A DNA stretch of 8,527 nt from an uncultured Ellagibacter sp. (GCF_934636505.1 NZ_CAKUAL010000075.1:1-8527); one strand, 5' to 3'. Shown: positions 1-6,748, counted from the stretch's first letter. The notes: generated from the sequence alone by a model not told the origin. Program-made: numbers and translations.

Positions 1-81
1 GCCATCGAGTACGGCGACTGGCGCACGCCGCCCGCCGAGTCCGATCGCGCCGTGCACGTGATGGAAGCCTATCGCCTATGA
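1..81 (+). CDS. C-terminal end of a LicD-family phosphotransferase (partial, cut by left edge)
   Basis: Only the last 26 residues and the TGA stop (79-81) are visible. They contain Y-G-D-W-R-T-P-P. The complete LicD protein later in this window has a matching C-terminal segment (Y-G-E-W-Q-K-L-P-P), and LicD proteins generally end with a YGD-x-x-x-PP-type motif. This is the basis for the call. LicD enzymes transfer phosphocholine or similar groups from a CDP carrier onto surface glycans. The stop codon overlaps the flippase start (ATGA), suggesting one transcript and translational coupling. The nucleotidyltransferase core is outside the window, so activity cannot be judged. With 26 residues, another protein with a similar tail remains possible. 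Confidence 0.6.
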   Translation, partial: AIEYGDWRTPPAESDRAVHVMEAYRL

Positions 82-1451
82 GCGATGCGAAAACGTCTCG
101 AGGAGCCGCTACGCAGGCCGAGGATGCGCTCGAAGCTGACGCGACGATAGAAGCTGAGGTGCCTGAGAAGCTTTCCGTGAAGGCGAACATGATCTGGAAC
201 TCCATCGGTTCCATGGCCTACCTCGCCTGCCAGTGGTTCACCACCATCTTCGTCGTGCGCCTGTCGTCGGGCTACGACGATGCGGGCCTGCTCTCGCTCG
301 CCATGTCGGTCGTGGGCATCTTCGGCACCTTCGCCAACTACAAGATGGGAACCTACCAGATCTCCGACATCCGCCGCGAGAACACGGTGGGCGAGTACAT
401 GGGTTTCCGCTGCTTCACGCTTGCGGGCGCGTTTGTCGCCTGCATGATATATGCGGCTCTCACCTGCGCTCCCGAGGCGCTCATCACGGTGGCGCTCTTC
501 TACGCCTTCAAGGGCGTGGGGCTTGTGATCGACATCCTCCATGGGGTCGACCAGATCAACCGCCGCATGGACTACATCGGCAAGTCGTTCATCCTGCAAG
601 GTACCTCGACCCTCGTGGCGTTCGTGGTCATCTACTGGGCGACGCGCAACCTCGATGCGGCGATCATCGCCATGCTCGCCGCCGCGGCGGTCGTGCTCTT
701 CGCCTTCGATCTGCCGCATTGCCAGCGATTCGAGCCCGTGCGCATCTCGCTTTCCTGCAAGAAGGCGCTTTTCTTCCTGAAGACCTCGCTTCCCGCCGTG
801 GTTGCCTCGGTGGCGGCGAGCGCCATCTTCGCGATCCCCAAGCAGTACCTGGCGCTCACCGTGGGTTCGGCGGCGCTCGGCATCTACTCGTCGGTCGCCG
901 CGCCCGCGCTCGTCATTCAGATGGGCGCGCAGTATCTCTACGGGCCGCTGCTCGACATCTTCCCGAAGCTGTTCTTCGAGGGGAACGCGCGCGGTTTCGT
1001 GGCGCTTTTGGGGAAGACGGTCGCGGGCATCGTGGGCGTGACCGTGGCCTGCGCAATCGTGCTCGAGTTCATCGGCGCCTGGGCGCTCGCGCTTTTGTTC
1101 GGCGAGAGCATCGTGCCCTATGTTTACCTGCTGCAGCCGATCATCATCTCGACCGCCGCCACTGCGTTTCTATGGTTCTTCGGCGACCTGCTCATTACGC
1201 TGCGCCATTTCTGGGCGAACTTCGCGGGCAACGTCGTCGCGTTTCTCGCCGTCATCCCGCTCACGTTTTTCTGCGTGGACAGGTGGGACATGAACGGCGT
1301 GAGCTTCGCGGGCGCGGGTGCGTGTCTTGCCGGTGTGGCAATCTTGCTGTTCTTCCTGGTGAAAGTCGTGAAGAAGGGGCCCGACCGCATCATTGGGGCC
1401 GAGGGCGAAGCTGTACGTGACGATGCGGTTGATGCTAAGGAGGCTTGCTGA
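78..1451 (+). CDS. Wzx/TacF-like polysaccharide flippase (MOP superfamily membrane protein)
   Basis: A 457-residue, strongly hydrophobic protein. Its size, a first membrane helix at about residues 38-61 following N-x-I-W-N-S, and repeated hydrophobic segments to about residue 430 fit the 12-14 helix flippases that move lipid-linked oligosaccharides across the membrane (Polysacc_synt / MOP exporter superfamily). The Y-Q-I-S-D-I segment near 93-98 and M-D-Y-I-G-K-S near 164-170 resemble Gram-positive capsule and teichoic-acid flippases. The first 30 or so residues are polar and acidic and probably cytoplasmic. ATG 78 was chosen because it overlaps the preceding stop by 4 nt; ATG 189 (Met38) would be a shorter alternative. 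Its neighbours are two LicD-type genes and a glycosyltransferase, so the cargo is probably a phosphocholine-type decorated glycan, as for pneumococcal TacF, which sits beside licD1/licD2. The specific substrate is inferred. Confidence 0.85.
   Translation: MSDAKTSRGAATQAEDALEADATIEAEVPEKLSVKANMIWNSIGSMAYLACQWFTTIFVVRLSSGYDDAGLLSLAMSVVGIFGTFANYKMGTYQISDIRRENTVGEYMGFRCFTLAGAFVACMIYAALTCAPEALITVALFYAFKGVGLVIDILHGVDQINRRMDYIGKSFILQGTSTLVAFVVIYWATRNLDAAIIAMLAAAAVVLFAFDLPHCQRFEPVRISLSCKKALFFLKTSLPAVVASVAASAIFAIPKQYLALTVGSAALGIYSSVAAPALVIQMGAQYLYGPLLDIFPKLFFEGNARGFVALLGKTVAGIVGVTVACAIVLEFIGAWALALLFGESIVPYVYLLQPIIISTAATAFLWFFGDLLITLRHFWANFAGNVVAFLAVIPLTFFCVDRWDMNGVSFAGAGACLAGVAILLFFLVKVVKKGPDRIIGAEGEAVRDDAVDAKEAC
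1437..1443 (+). promoter_or_regulatory. Strong Shine-Dalgarno that fixes the glycosyltransferase start
   Basis: AAGGAGG lies 7 nt before ATG 1451. An in-frame TTG at 1445 would be only 1 nt from it, so ATG 1451 is the likely start. The site is inside the 3' end of the flippase gene. Confidence 0.8.
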
Positions 1452-2578
1452 TGCGCGTGCTGCAGGTGATCGGCGTGATGGATCGCGGCGGGGCGGAAAC
1501 CATGGTGATGAACCTCTACCGCGCGATGGACCGCGAGCGCATCCAGTTCGACTTTCTCGTGCACGAGCAGCGCGAAGGCGACTACGACGCCGAAATCGAG
1601 CGGTTCGGCGGGCGTTTTTTCCGCGTGCCGCGCTTCACGGGGTTGAACGCGGGTGCCTATCGGCGCAGCGTTCGCGCGCTTTTTGCTGAGCATCCGGAAT
1701 GGCGCGTGGTGCATGGGCATATCGGCTCGTGCGCGCCCGTTTATCTTTCGGAGGCGAAGCGTGCGGGGGCCTTCGCGATTGCGCACAGCCATGCACGGAA
1801 TTACGTGCATGGCCTGCCGGGACTCGCCTTCAACGTTGCTGCGCATCCCGTGCGCCGCGTTGCCGACTATTTCATGGCGTGTTCGAGGGAGGCGGGGCTC
1901 GACCGTTTCGGGGGCGCGATTGTGGAAGGTGAGCGTTTCGCTATCGTGCCGAACGGCATCGATATGACGCGCTACGCGTGCGACGAGGCTGCGCATGAGC
2001 AGGCGAAGGCCGAGCTGGGGCTTTTCGGCCGCCCTGTCGTGTGCCATACGGGCCGCTTGATCCCCGTGAAGAACCACGAGTTCCTATTGCAGGTGTTTTC
2101 TCGGGTGAAACGAGAGCTTCCTGATGCGGTACTTCTGTGCGCCGGACGCGGCGAGCTCGAAGAGTCCCTGAAGGCGCGCGCAGATGAGCTGGGGCTGGGA
2201 GAGGCGGTGCGCTTCCTCGGCGTGGTGGACGACGTGCCGCGGCTCCTGCGCGCGGCGGACGCGTTCGTGTTTCCCTCGGTGAACGAGGGGCTTGCCCTCT
2301 CGGCGGTCGAGGCGCAGGCGTCGGGGCTTCCGACCATCGTCTCGACGGGCGTTCCCGAGCTTGCGGTGGTGAGCGACCGCACGAGTCGTATGCCTCTTTC
2401 CGCGGGTGCCGAGGCGTGGGCGGGCGAGTGCGTGCGGATGCTCGCGGCTGCGGCGGGCTCTGCGCGCAGCGACGCGTGCGAGCAGGTTCGAGCGCACGGG
2501 TTCGATATCGCCGACACTTCAGCGCGCCTTGCGGCGTTCTACGAGGCCGCGGCGGCGGGGCAGCGCGCGCAATGGTAG
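1451..2578 (+). CDS. Glycosyltransferase, GT4 family (GT-B fold)
   Basis: A 375-residue retaining-type glycosyltransferase, expected to transfer a sugar from a nucleotide-sugar donor to a lipid-linked glycan at the cytoplasmic face. Visible GT-B/GT4 marks: an N-terminal R-V-L-Q-V-I start followed by the glycine loop R-G-G-A-E-T at 12-17; I-V-P-N-G-I-D at 165-171, where the C-terminal Rossmann domain begins; G-R-L-I-P-V-K-N-H at 201-209 (basic donor-binding residue K207); and the E-x7-E motif E279/E287 in F-P-S-V-N-E-G. Length is normal for the family and no membrane helix is seen. The start codon overlaps the flippase stop by 1 nt (TGATG). It resembles capsule/EPS enzymes of the EpsF type; donor sugar and linkage cannot be read from the sequence. 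Confidence 0.9.
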   Translation: MRVLQVIGVMDRGGAETMVMNLYRAMDRERIQFDFLVHEQREGDYDAEIERFGGRFFRVPRFTGLNAGAYRRSVRALFAEHPEWRVVHGHIGSCAPVYLSEAKRAGAFAIAHSHARNYVHGLPGLAFNVAAHPVRRVADYFMACSREAGLDRFGGAIVEGERFAIVPNGIDMTRYACDEAAHEQAKAELGLFGRPVVCHTGRLIPVKNHEFLLQVFSRVKRELPDAVLLCAGRGELEESLKARADELGLGEAVRFLGVVDDVPRLLRAADAFVFPSVNEGLALSAVEAQASGLPTIVSTGVPELAVVSDRTSRMPLSAGAEAWAGECVRMLAAAAGSARSDACEQVRAHGFDIADTSARLAAFYEAAAAGQRAQW

Positions 2579-2617
2579 GTTGTAGGAATCATTCGGGCAG
2601 ATAGGTTAGGGAACGCA

Positions 2618-3460
2618 ATGCAATACGATGACAAGGACCTAAGGAAACTCCAGCTGCTTGAGCTGCGCATCTTAAAGGAAATCGACCGCGTGTGTCGCGA
2701 GCTGGGCATCACGTACTTCCTCGATTCGGGATCGGTGCTCGGGGCGCTGCGCCATGGGGGTTTCATCCCGTGGGACGACGACATCGATTTGGGCATGCCG
2801 CGCGCGGACTACGACCGCTTCGTGGCCGAGGCGCCGGCGCTTTTGGGCGAGGAATACGTCGTGTCGACCCCTGAGACGAACCCGCATCAGGCGGCGCTGT
2901 TCGGCAAGGTGTGGCTGCGCGGCACGCGCTTCGCGACGGAGGAGACTATCGAAGCGGGCTTTGACCAGGGGATTTTTGTTGACTTGCTGCCTTACGACGC
3001 CCTTTCTTCTGACGCGGCGACAGCGGAGAGGCAGCGACGCGATTGCCGCTTCTGGCAAAGCGTGTCATACCTTTCCCATGCAAGGAGCATCGTCGTGCCC
3101 CACAAGGGAGCGCTCGGCGCGATCGAGCGTGTGGCTTGCGGTGCGGCTCATCTCGTAGCCCGTGGCCTCTATTCTCCCGAGAAGATTGTCGCGCGCTTCA
3201 ATAAAGCTGCCACCTGCGGAAACGACCCTTCGCTTGCATCGGACGACCTTGTCGTCATGGCATATGCAACCTACGAGCCCTACGCGCGCTCGATGATGCT
3301 GCCGACCTCGATCGTCACCTTCGAAGGGTGCGAGTTCCCCGCGCCCGCCGACCCCGAGGCCTTCCTGCGCCAGCTCTACGGTGAGTGGCAAAAGCTTCCC
3401 CCGGTGGAGGCGCGACGCAATCATGCGCCCGTCGAGCTCGATTTCGGGCCGTATGCCTAA
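2618..3460 (+). CDS. licD: LicD-family phosphocholine (or related) transferase
   Basis: A complete 280-residue LicD protein. This family moves phosphocholine, or similar phosphoamino-alcohols or sugar phosphates, from a CDP-activated donor to a surface glycan. The nucleotidyltransferase core is clear: F-L-D-S-G-S-V-L-G-A-L-R-H-G-G-F at 34-49, then P-W-D-D-D-I-D at 51-57, where the acidic residues are the expected metal ligands, then R-A-D-Y-D-R-F at 62-68. A second conserved region, F-D-Q-G-I-F-V-D-L-L-P-Y-D, lies around 114-126. The C-terminus has the family signature Y-G-E-W followed by P-P (about 254-262). Length is typical. It starts 39 nt after the glycosyltransferase with only a modest ribosome site (AGGGA near 2608-2612), so it is probably in the same transcript. 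The downstream LicC/LicA genes make its CDP-linked donor. Confidence 0.9.
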   Translation: MQYDDKDLRKLQLLELRILKEIDRVCRELGITYFLDSGSVLGALRHGGFIPWDDDIDLGMPRADYDRFVAEAPALLGEEYVVSTPETNPHQAALFGKVWLRGTRFATEETIEAGFDQGIFVDLLPYDALSSDAATAERQRRDCRFWQSVSYLSHARSIVVPHKGALGAIERVACGAAHLVARGLYSPEKIVARFNKAATCGNDPSLASDDLVVMAYATYEPYARSMMLPTSIVTFEGCEFPAPADPEAFLRQLYGEWQKLPPVEARRNHAPVELDFGPYA

Positions 3461-3491
3461 GCTTTTGACCTGCATTTGTTCAATTTCTGAT

Positions 3492-3501
3492 TAAAGCTTT
3501 A
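3492..3501. repeat. Perfect 10-bp palindrome overlapping the -35 element
   Basis: TAAAGCTTTA is self-complementary and overlaps the proposed -35. Nearby TGTTCA (3477-3482) and TGAACA (3508-3513) form a second dyad around nearly the same centre. The arrangement would suit an operator for a dimeric regulator. A short AT-rich palindrome can also arise by chance. Confidence 0.35.
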
Positions 3502-3527
3502 CAAAACTGAACACCATTCGCTAGAAT
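3498..3527 (+). promoter_or_regulatory. Putative sigma70-type promoter of the licC-licA fusion gene
   Basis: The -35 is TTTACA (3498-3503) and the -10 is TAGAAT (3522-3527), each 5/6 to consensus, with an 18-bp spacer. Transcription would start near 3533-3535, giving a leader of about 25 nt. The -35 overlaps a 10-bp palindrome and the -10 overlaps the left arm of the downstream inverted repeat, so access could be regulated. Predicted by eye only. Confidence 0.5.
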
Positions 3528-3556
3528 ACTCCTCGTTTCATTTACTGGGGAGTATT
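3525..3556 (+). promoter_or_regulatory. Inverted repeat enclosing the Shine-Dalgarno of the licC-licA gene
   Basis: AATACTCC (3525-3532) is the exact reverse complement of GGAGTATT (3549-3556). As RNA the stem extends inward through U3533-G3548, C3534-G3547 and G3535-U3546, giving 11 pairs around a 10-nt loop (3536-3545). The right arm contains GGGGAG (3547-3552), the ribosome site 7 nt before ATG 3560. The left arm overlaps the -10, so transcripts from the local promoter would lack that arm while read-through transcripts would contain both. It could act as an RNA stem or as a DNA operator. No T-run follows, so it is not a terminator. Confidence 0.5.
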
Positions 3557-3559
3557 GCA

Positions 3560-5341
3560 ATGACATTGACGAAAAGCACGTTCAAGGTGCTCAACGCGCT
3601 GCGCGACGAGGCCGTCCATACGCAGCGCCACATCGCGACGGCAACCGGCCTGTCGCTTGGGACGGTGAACACGGCATATCGCGCGCTCGTCGACGCAGGT
3701 CTGGTGGACAGCTTCTCCGTGACGCCTGCCGGCTTCGAGGCGCTTTCGCCCTACAAGGTCGACAACGCCATCATCATGGCGGCGGGCCTCTCCTCTCGCT
3801 TCGCCCCGCTTTCCTACGAAAAGCCCAAAGGCGTGCTCACCGTGCGCGGCGAGGTGCTCATCGAGCGGCAGATCCGCCAGCTTCAAGAGGCGGGCATCAC
3901 TGACATCACCGTCGTCGTGGGGTATATGAAGGAAGCCTTCTTCTACCTTGAGGACAAGTTCGGCGTGGTCATTCGCGTTAACACGGAATATTCCGTGCGC
4001 AACAACAATTCCACCCTCATGCTTGTGCGCGAGAAGCTGGGGAACACCTACGTCTGCTCGTCGGACGACTATTTCACCGAAAACGTCTTCGAGCCGTACG
4101 TGTTCGAGGCCTATTACCCGGGTGTGTTCTTCGCGGGCGAGACGAACGAGTATCTGCTCGACACCGCGCGCGACGGGCGTATCACGGGCGTGACCATCGG
4201 CGGCCGCGACAAGTACGGCATGCTCGGGCACGTGTATTTCGACCGCGCGTTCTCCGAAACCTTCGTGAGAATCCTCGTCGACGAGTACGATCGGCCCGAG
4301 ACCGCGGGGAAGCTCTGGGAGGACATCTACCGTGCGCACCTCGACGAGCTGCGCATGGTCATGCGCCCCTACGAGCCGGGCGTGATCTATGAGTTCGACT
4401 CCATTGCCGACCTGAAGGAGTTCGACCACGACTTCATCGAGAACGTCGACTCCGCGATTCTCGACAACATCTGCCGCGTGCTCGACTGCTCGCGCGGCGA
4501 TGTCGAGGGCATCGTGCCCATCAAGGAGGGGCTCACGAACTTGTCGTTTCGCTTCGTGGTGCGAGGCGAGTCGTATGTCTATCGCCACCCAGGTGTGGGC
4601 ACTGACGAGATCATCAATCGTGCGAGCGAGGCGTTTTCGCAGGCCATTGCAAAGAAGCTCGGCATCGACGACACCTTCATCCACGAGGACCCCGCCGAAG
4701 GCTGGAAGATCTCGCGCTTCTTCGACGGCTGCGTTCCCTTCGACTACCACAACGAGGACCATGTGCGCCGTGCGATGGAGCTGGGCCGCCGCCTGCATGA
4801 CAGCGGCGAGAAAAGCGAGTGGTCCTTCGACGTGTACCGCGATGCGGTCGCAATCGTGGAGCTTCTCGGCAGGAAGAGCTACCCGTCGTTTCCCGATCGT
4901 GAGGAGCTCGGGCGCAACGCTGGGGTGCTCGATGCGTTCGTGCGCACGGACCGCGTCGAGCCGTGTTTGTGCCACAACGACTTCTACAGCCCGAACTTCC
5001 TCGTACGCGGCGAGGAGATGTATCTTATCGATTGGGAGTATTCGGCAATGTCGGATTATGCTTCCGACCTGGGCACGTTCATTTGCTGCTCCGATTACTC
5101 GGTCGAAGAGGCGCGCCATGTGATCGAGCTTTACTTCGGGCGGACCCCGACCGATGCCGAGATGCGCCACTGCTTGGCGTATGTCGCGCTCGCTGCGTAC
5201 TACTGGTTCGTCTGGGCGCTCTACAAAGAATCGACGGGCGATCCGGTGGGCGAGTGGCTCTACCTGTGGTATCGCACAGCGAAGGCGTATTCGGCGTTGG
5301 CGCTTAAGCTGTACGGCGCGACGTCGGGGCAGGTTGCTTAA
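3560..5341 (+). CDS. licC-licA: Three-domain fusion: winged-HTH, LicC-type CTP:phosphocholine cytidylyltransferase, LicA-type choline kinase
   Basis: A 593-residue protein with three parts. Residues 1-66 look like a MarR/winged-HTH DNA-binding domain: helices around 4-17 and 21-30, a recognition-type helix around 32-48, then a short wing. Residues about 67-295 form a nucleotidyltransferase of LicC type: A-A-G-L-S-S-R-F at 74-81, the K-P-K segment at 88-90, S-S-D-D at 167-170 (metal-binding acids), and Y-E-F-D at 277-280 before D-L-K-E-F-D. Residues about 298-585 form a choline/ethanolamine kinase of APH-like fold: catalytic H-N-D (472-474), N479, and the metal-binding D-W-E at 491-493. The protein should phosphorylate choline or ethanolamine and then activate the product with CTP, supplying CDP-choline or CDP-ethanolamine to LicD. 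Both enzyme domains keep their key residues. Its own promoter precedes it, and the HTH domain may make it autoregulatory (inference). Amino-alcohol specificity is not readable. Confidence 0.88.
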   Translation: MTLTKSTFKVLNALRDEAVHTQRHIATATGLSLGTVNTAYRALVDAGLVDSFSVTPAGFEALSPYKVDNAIIMAAGLSSRFAPLSYEKPKGVLTVRGEVLIERQIRQLQEAGITDITVVVGYMKEAFFYLEDKFGVVIRVNTEYSVRNNNSTLMLVREKLGNTYVCSSDDYFTENVFEPYVFEAYYPGVFFAGETNEYLLDTARDGRITGVTIGGRDKYGMLGHVYFDRAFSETFVRILVDEYDRPETAGKLWEDIYRAHLDELRMVMRPYEPGVIYEFDSIADLKEFDHDFIENVDSAILDNICRVLDCSRGDVEGIVPIKEGLTNLSFRFVVRGESYVYRHPGVGTDEIINRASEAFSQAIAKKLGIDDTFIHEDPAEGWKISRFFDGCVPFDYHNEDHVRRAMELGRRLHDSGEKSEWSFDVYRDAVAIVELLGRKSYPSFPDREELGRNAGVLDAFVRTDRVEPCLCHNDFYSPNFLVRGEEMYLIDWEYSAMSDYASDLGTFICCSDYSVEEARHVIELYFGRTPTDAEMRHCLAYVALAAYYWFVWALYKESTGDPVGEWLYLWYRTAKAYSALALKLYGATSGQVA

Positions 5342-5362
5342 GGAGCTCACGTTTTGCTGAGG

Positions 5363-5380
5363 CTGAACGTCGACTGAACG
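5363..5380 (+). repeat. Two CTGAACG direct repeats at 11-nt spacing upstream of eutH
   Basis: CTGAACG occurs at 5363-5369 and 5374-5380, one helical turn apart, in the 68-nt gap before eutH. CTGAAC also occurs at 3507-3512 in the promoter region of the fusion gene. This might be a shared regulator site; the copies are short and chance is possible. Confidence 0.3.
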
Positions 5381-5409
5381 GATCCTCTTGATTGGTTGAA
5401 AGGAAGCGG

Positions 5410-6651
5410 ATGGAACTCATCGGAACCATCGTGGTCTACATCATCATGGCGTGCGCGATCGCCGGATGCCTGGCGAGCGTCATCAAGCCCGAAAGCGAGC
5501 TTGGGAAGCAGTTCGTCGCCGGCATCGACTCGATCGGTCCGATTTTCTTGCCGACCGCGGGCATCATGGCGTCGGCGCCGTACCTTACTGCGTTCGTGAG
5601 CTCGGTCTTCGGGTCGGCGTATTCCGCTGTCGGAGCAGACCCCGCGATGGCCGCGACCACGTTCATCGCTGTCGACATGGGCGGCTATCAGCTCGCCGAT
5701 GCGCTCGCCGAGACACGCGAAAGCTGGATCATGGCCATGGTCACGGGATATATGGCGGGCGCGACCATCGTGTTCTCCATCCCCGTGGCGCTGAAGATGC
5801 TCGAGAAGCGCGACCGCAAGTACTTGGCGCTCGGCGTGATGAGCGGTCTTCTCGCCATTCCCGTCGGCGTGTTCGTGGCGTCGGCCATCATCGCGGTGTC
5901 GCATCCGATGGTGCGCGAGGTCATCTCCACCAATGCCGACGCCACCTATCAGCTGGCGCTCTCGTGGGGGCAGATCGGTGTGAACCTCATCCCGCTCATC
6001 ATCGTTTGCGTGGCGCTTGCGGCGGGCCTCAAGTTCAAGCCCGACGCCATGATCAAGGGATTCATCGTGTTCGGCCGCGTGATGGAAAGCGCGCTTAAAA
6101 TCGTGTTCGTGCTCGTGGTTGTTGAATACTTCACGGGCGTGTGGTCGACGCTGTTCGGGAGCTTTGGGTTCGACCCGATTATCGCCGACGAAGGGAGCAC
6201 CTTCCGTGCGCTTGAGGTTGCGGGCGCCATCGGCATGATGCTCTGCGGCGCTTTCCCGATGGTGTACCTCATCAGGCGTTACCTGGCAAAGCCGCTCGCC
6301 AAGATCGGCGGCGCGGTGGGGCTGTCCTCCGATGCGACGGCGGGTTTGCTCGCAGCTTCGGCTAACGTGCTCGCGCTTTTCTCGATGGTGAAGGACCTGC
6401 GTGCGAAGGACAAGGTCATCTGCATGGCGTTCGCCGTGTGCAGCGCGTTTTTGTTCGGCGATCACCTATCATTTACGGCGAACTTCCAGCCGAACCTGAT
6501 CGTGGTGGTGCTTGCGGGCAAGCTGGCCGCTGGCATCTGCGCGATCGTGTTCGCGAACCTGCTCGCCGTGAAGAAGGCCGTGCAGCTCGAGCGCGAAGCG
6601 GGCGAGGACGTGCTCTACGACGCGGAGCACGCGGTTGGGAGCTCCGAGTGA
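5410..6651 (+). CDS. eutH: EutH-type ethanolamine permease
   Basis: A 413-residue polytopic membrane protein of the length usual for EutH, which imports ethanolamine. Strong family segments: S-I-G-P-I-F-L-P-T-A-G-I-M-A-S at 41-55, G-A-D-P-A-M-A-A-T-T at 75-84, V-D-M-G-G-Y-Q-L-A at 88-96, the W-I-M-A-M segment followed by G-Y-M-A-G-A-T-I-V-F-S-I-P at 113-125, and G-D-H-L-S-F-T-A near 350-357. About ten hydrophobic helices are apparent. ATG 5410 is chosen because AAAGGA (5399-5404) sits 5 nt upstream; the in-frame TTG at 5392 lies before that site. EutH normally travels with ethanolamine ammonia-lyase and microcompartment genes. None is here; the flanking genes are amino-alcohol kinases, so the imported substrate probably feeds glycan decoration. 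Choline transport instead of, or besides, ethanolamine cannot be excluded. Confidence 0.9.
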   Translation: MELIGTIVVYIIMACAIAGCLASVIKPESELGKQFVAGIDSIGPIFLPTAGIMASAPYLTAFVSSVFGSAYSAVGADPAMAATTFIAVDMGGYQLADALAETRESWIMAMVTGYMAGATIVFSIPVALKMLEKRDRKYLALGVMSGLLAIPVGVFVASAIIAVSHPMVREVISTNADATYQLALSWGQIGVNLIPLIIVCVALAAGLKFKPDAMIKGFIVFGRVMESALKIVFVLVVVEYFTGVWSTLFGSFGFDPIIADEGSTFRALEVAGAIGMMLCGAFPMVYLIRRYLAKPLAKIGGAVGLSSDATAGLLAASANVLALFSMVKDLRAKDKVICMAFAVCSAFLFGDHLSFTANFQPNLIVVVLAGKLAAGICAIVFANLLAVKKAVQLEREAGEDVLYDAEHAVGSSE

Positions 6652-6748
6652 CGCCAGGCGAGCGGTGTGCGTAACGGATGTGCTGGGCGGGTTCGTTCGT
6701 CCAGTGAAAGATAGCAAGTAAGTAACCTACTAAGTCTGGGGAGAACAA
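6652..6748 (+). other. Intergenic gap between eutH and licA
   Basis: A 97-nt gap with no convincing promoter, hairpin-plus-T-run terminator or ORF. The second half is less GC-rich. The gene blocks are probably co-transcribed, but an undetected promoter here is possible. Confidence 0.5.
6738..6743 (+). promoter_or_regulatory. Shine-Dalgarno supporting the GTG start of licA
   Basis: GGGGAG lies 5 nt before GTG 6749. The next in-frame ATG (6773) has no comparable site. The 8-mer CTGGGGAG here (6736-6743) also precedes the fusion gene at 3545-3552. Confidence 0.7.

Larger units (their letters stand above)
3461..3559 (+). other. AT-rich intergenic regulatory region between the two gene blocks
   Basis: These 99 nt are markedly AT-richer than the surrounding genes and separate licD from the fusion gene. 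They hold a sigma70-like promoter, a 10-bp perfect palindrome TAAAGCTTTA (3492-3501) overlapping the -35, a wider dyad TGTTCA (3477-3482) / TGAACA (3508-3513), and an inverted repeat covering the ribosome site. No hairpin followed by a T-run is visible, so no rho-independent terminator is called for the upstream block and read-through is possible. Confidence 0.6.

Noticed and set aside
233..1420. 395-codon plus-strand frame inside the flippase gene
   Set aside because: An Arg/His/Gly-rich out-of-frame shadow of a gene with clear family features and good overlap starts.
3459..3499. AAGCTTT/AAAGCTT pair as a terminator after licD
   Set aside because: The arms are 27 nt apart, AT-rich and not followed by a T-run. 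The right copy belongs to the palindrome at the -35.
3542..5350. 602-codon open frame on the minus strand opposite the fusion gene
   Set aside because: It mirrors the real gene almost end to end, has a low-complexity His/Arg/Val/Glu-rich composition and no recognisable domain. Long antisense frames are common opposite high-GC genes.
5347..6465. 372-codon minus-strand open frame opposite eutH
   Set aside because: The composition is rich in His, Arg and Asp, as expected from reading GC-rich membrane-protein codons backwards, and the plus strand has a clear EutH.
6653..6661. CGCCAGGCG just after eutH as a terminator hairpin
   Set aside because: The loop is far too small for the full stem and no T-run follows.
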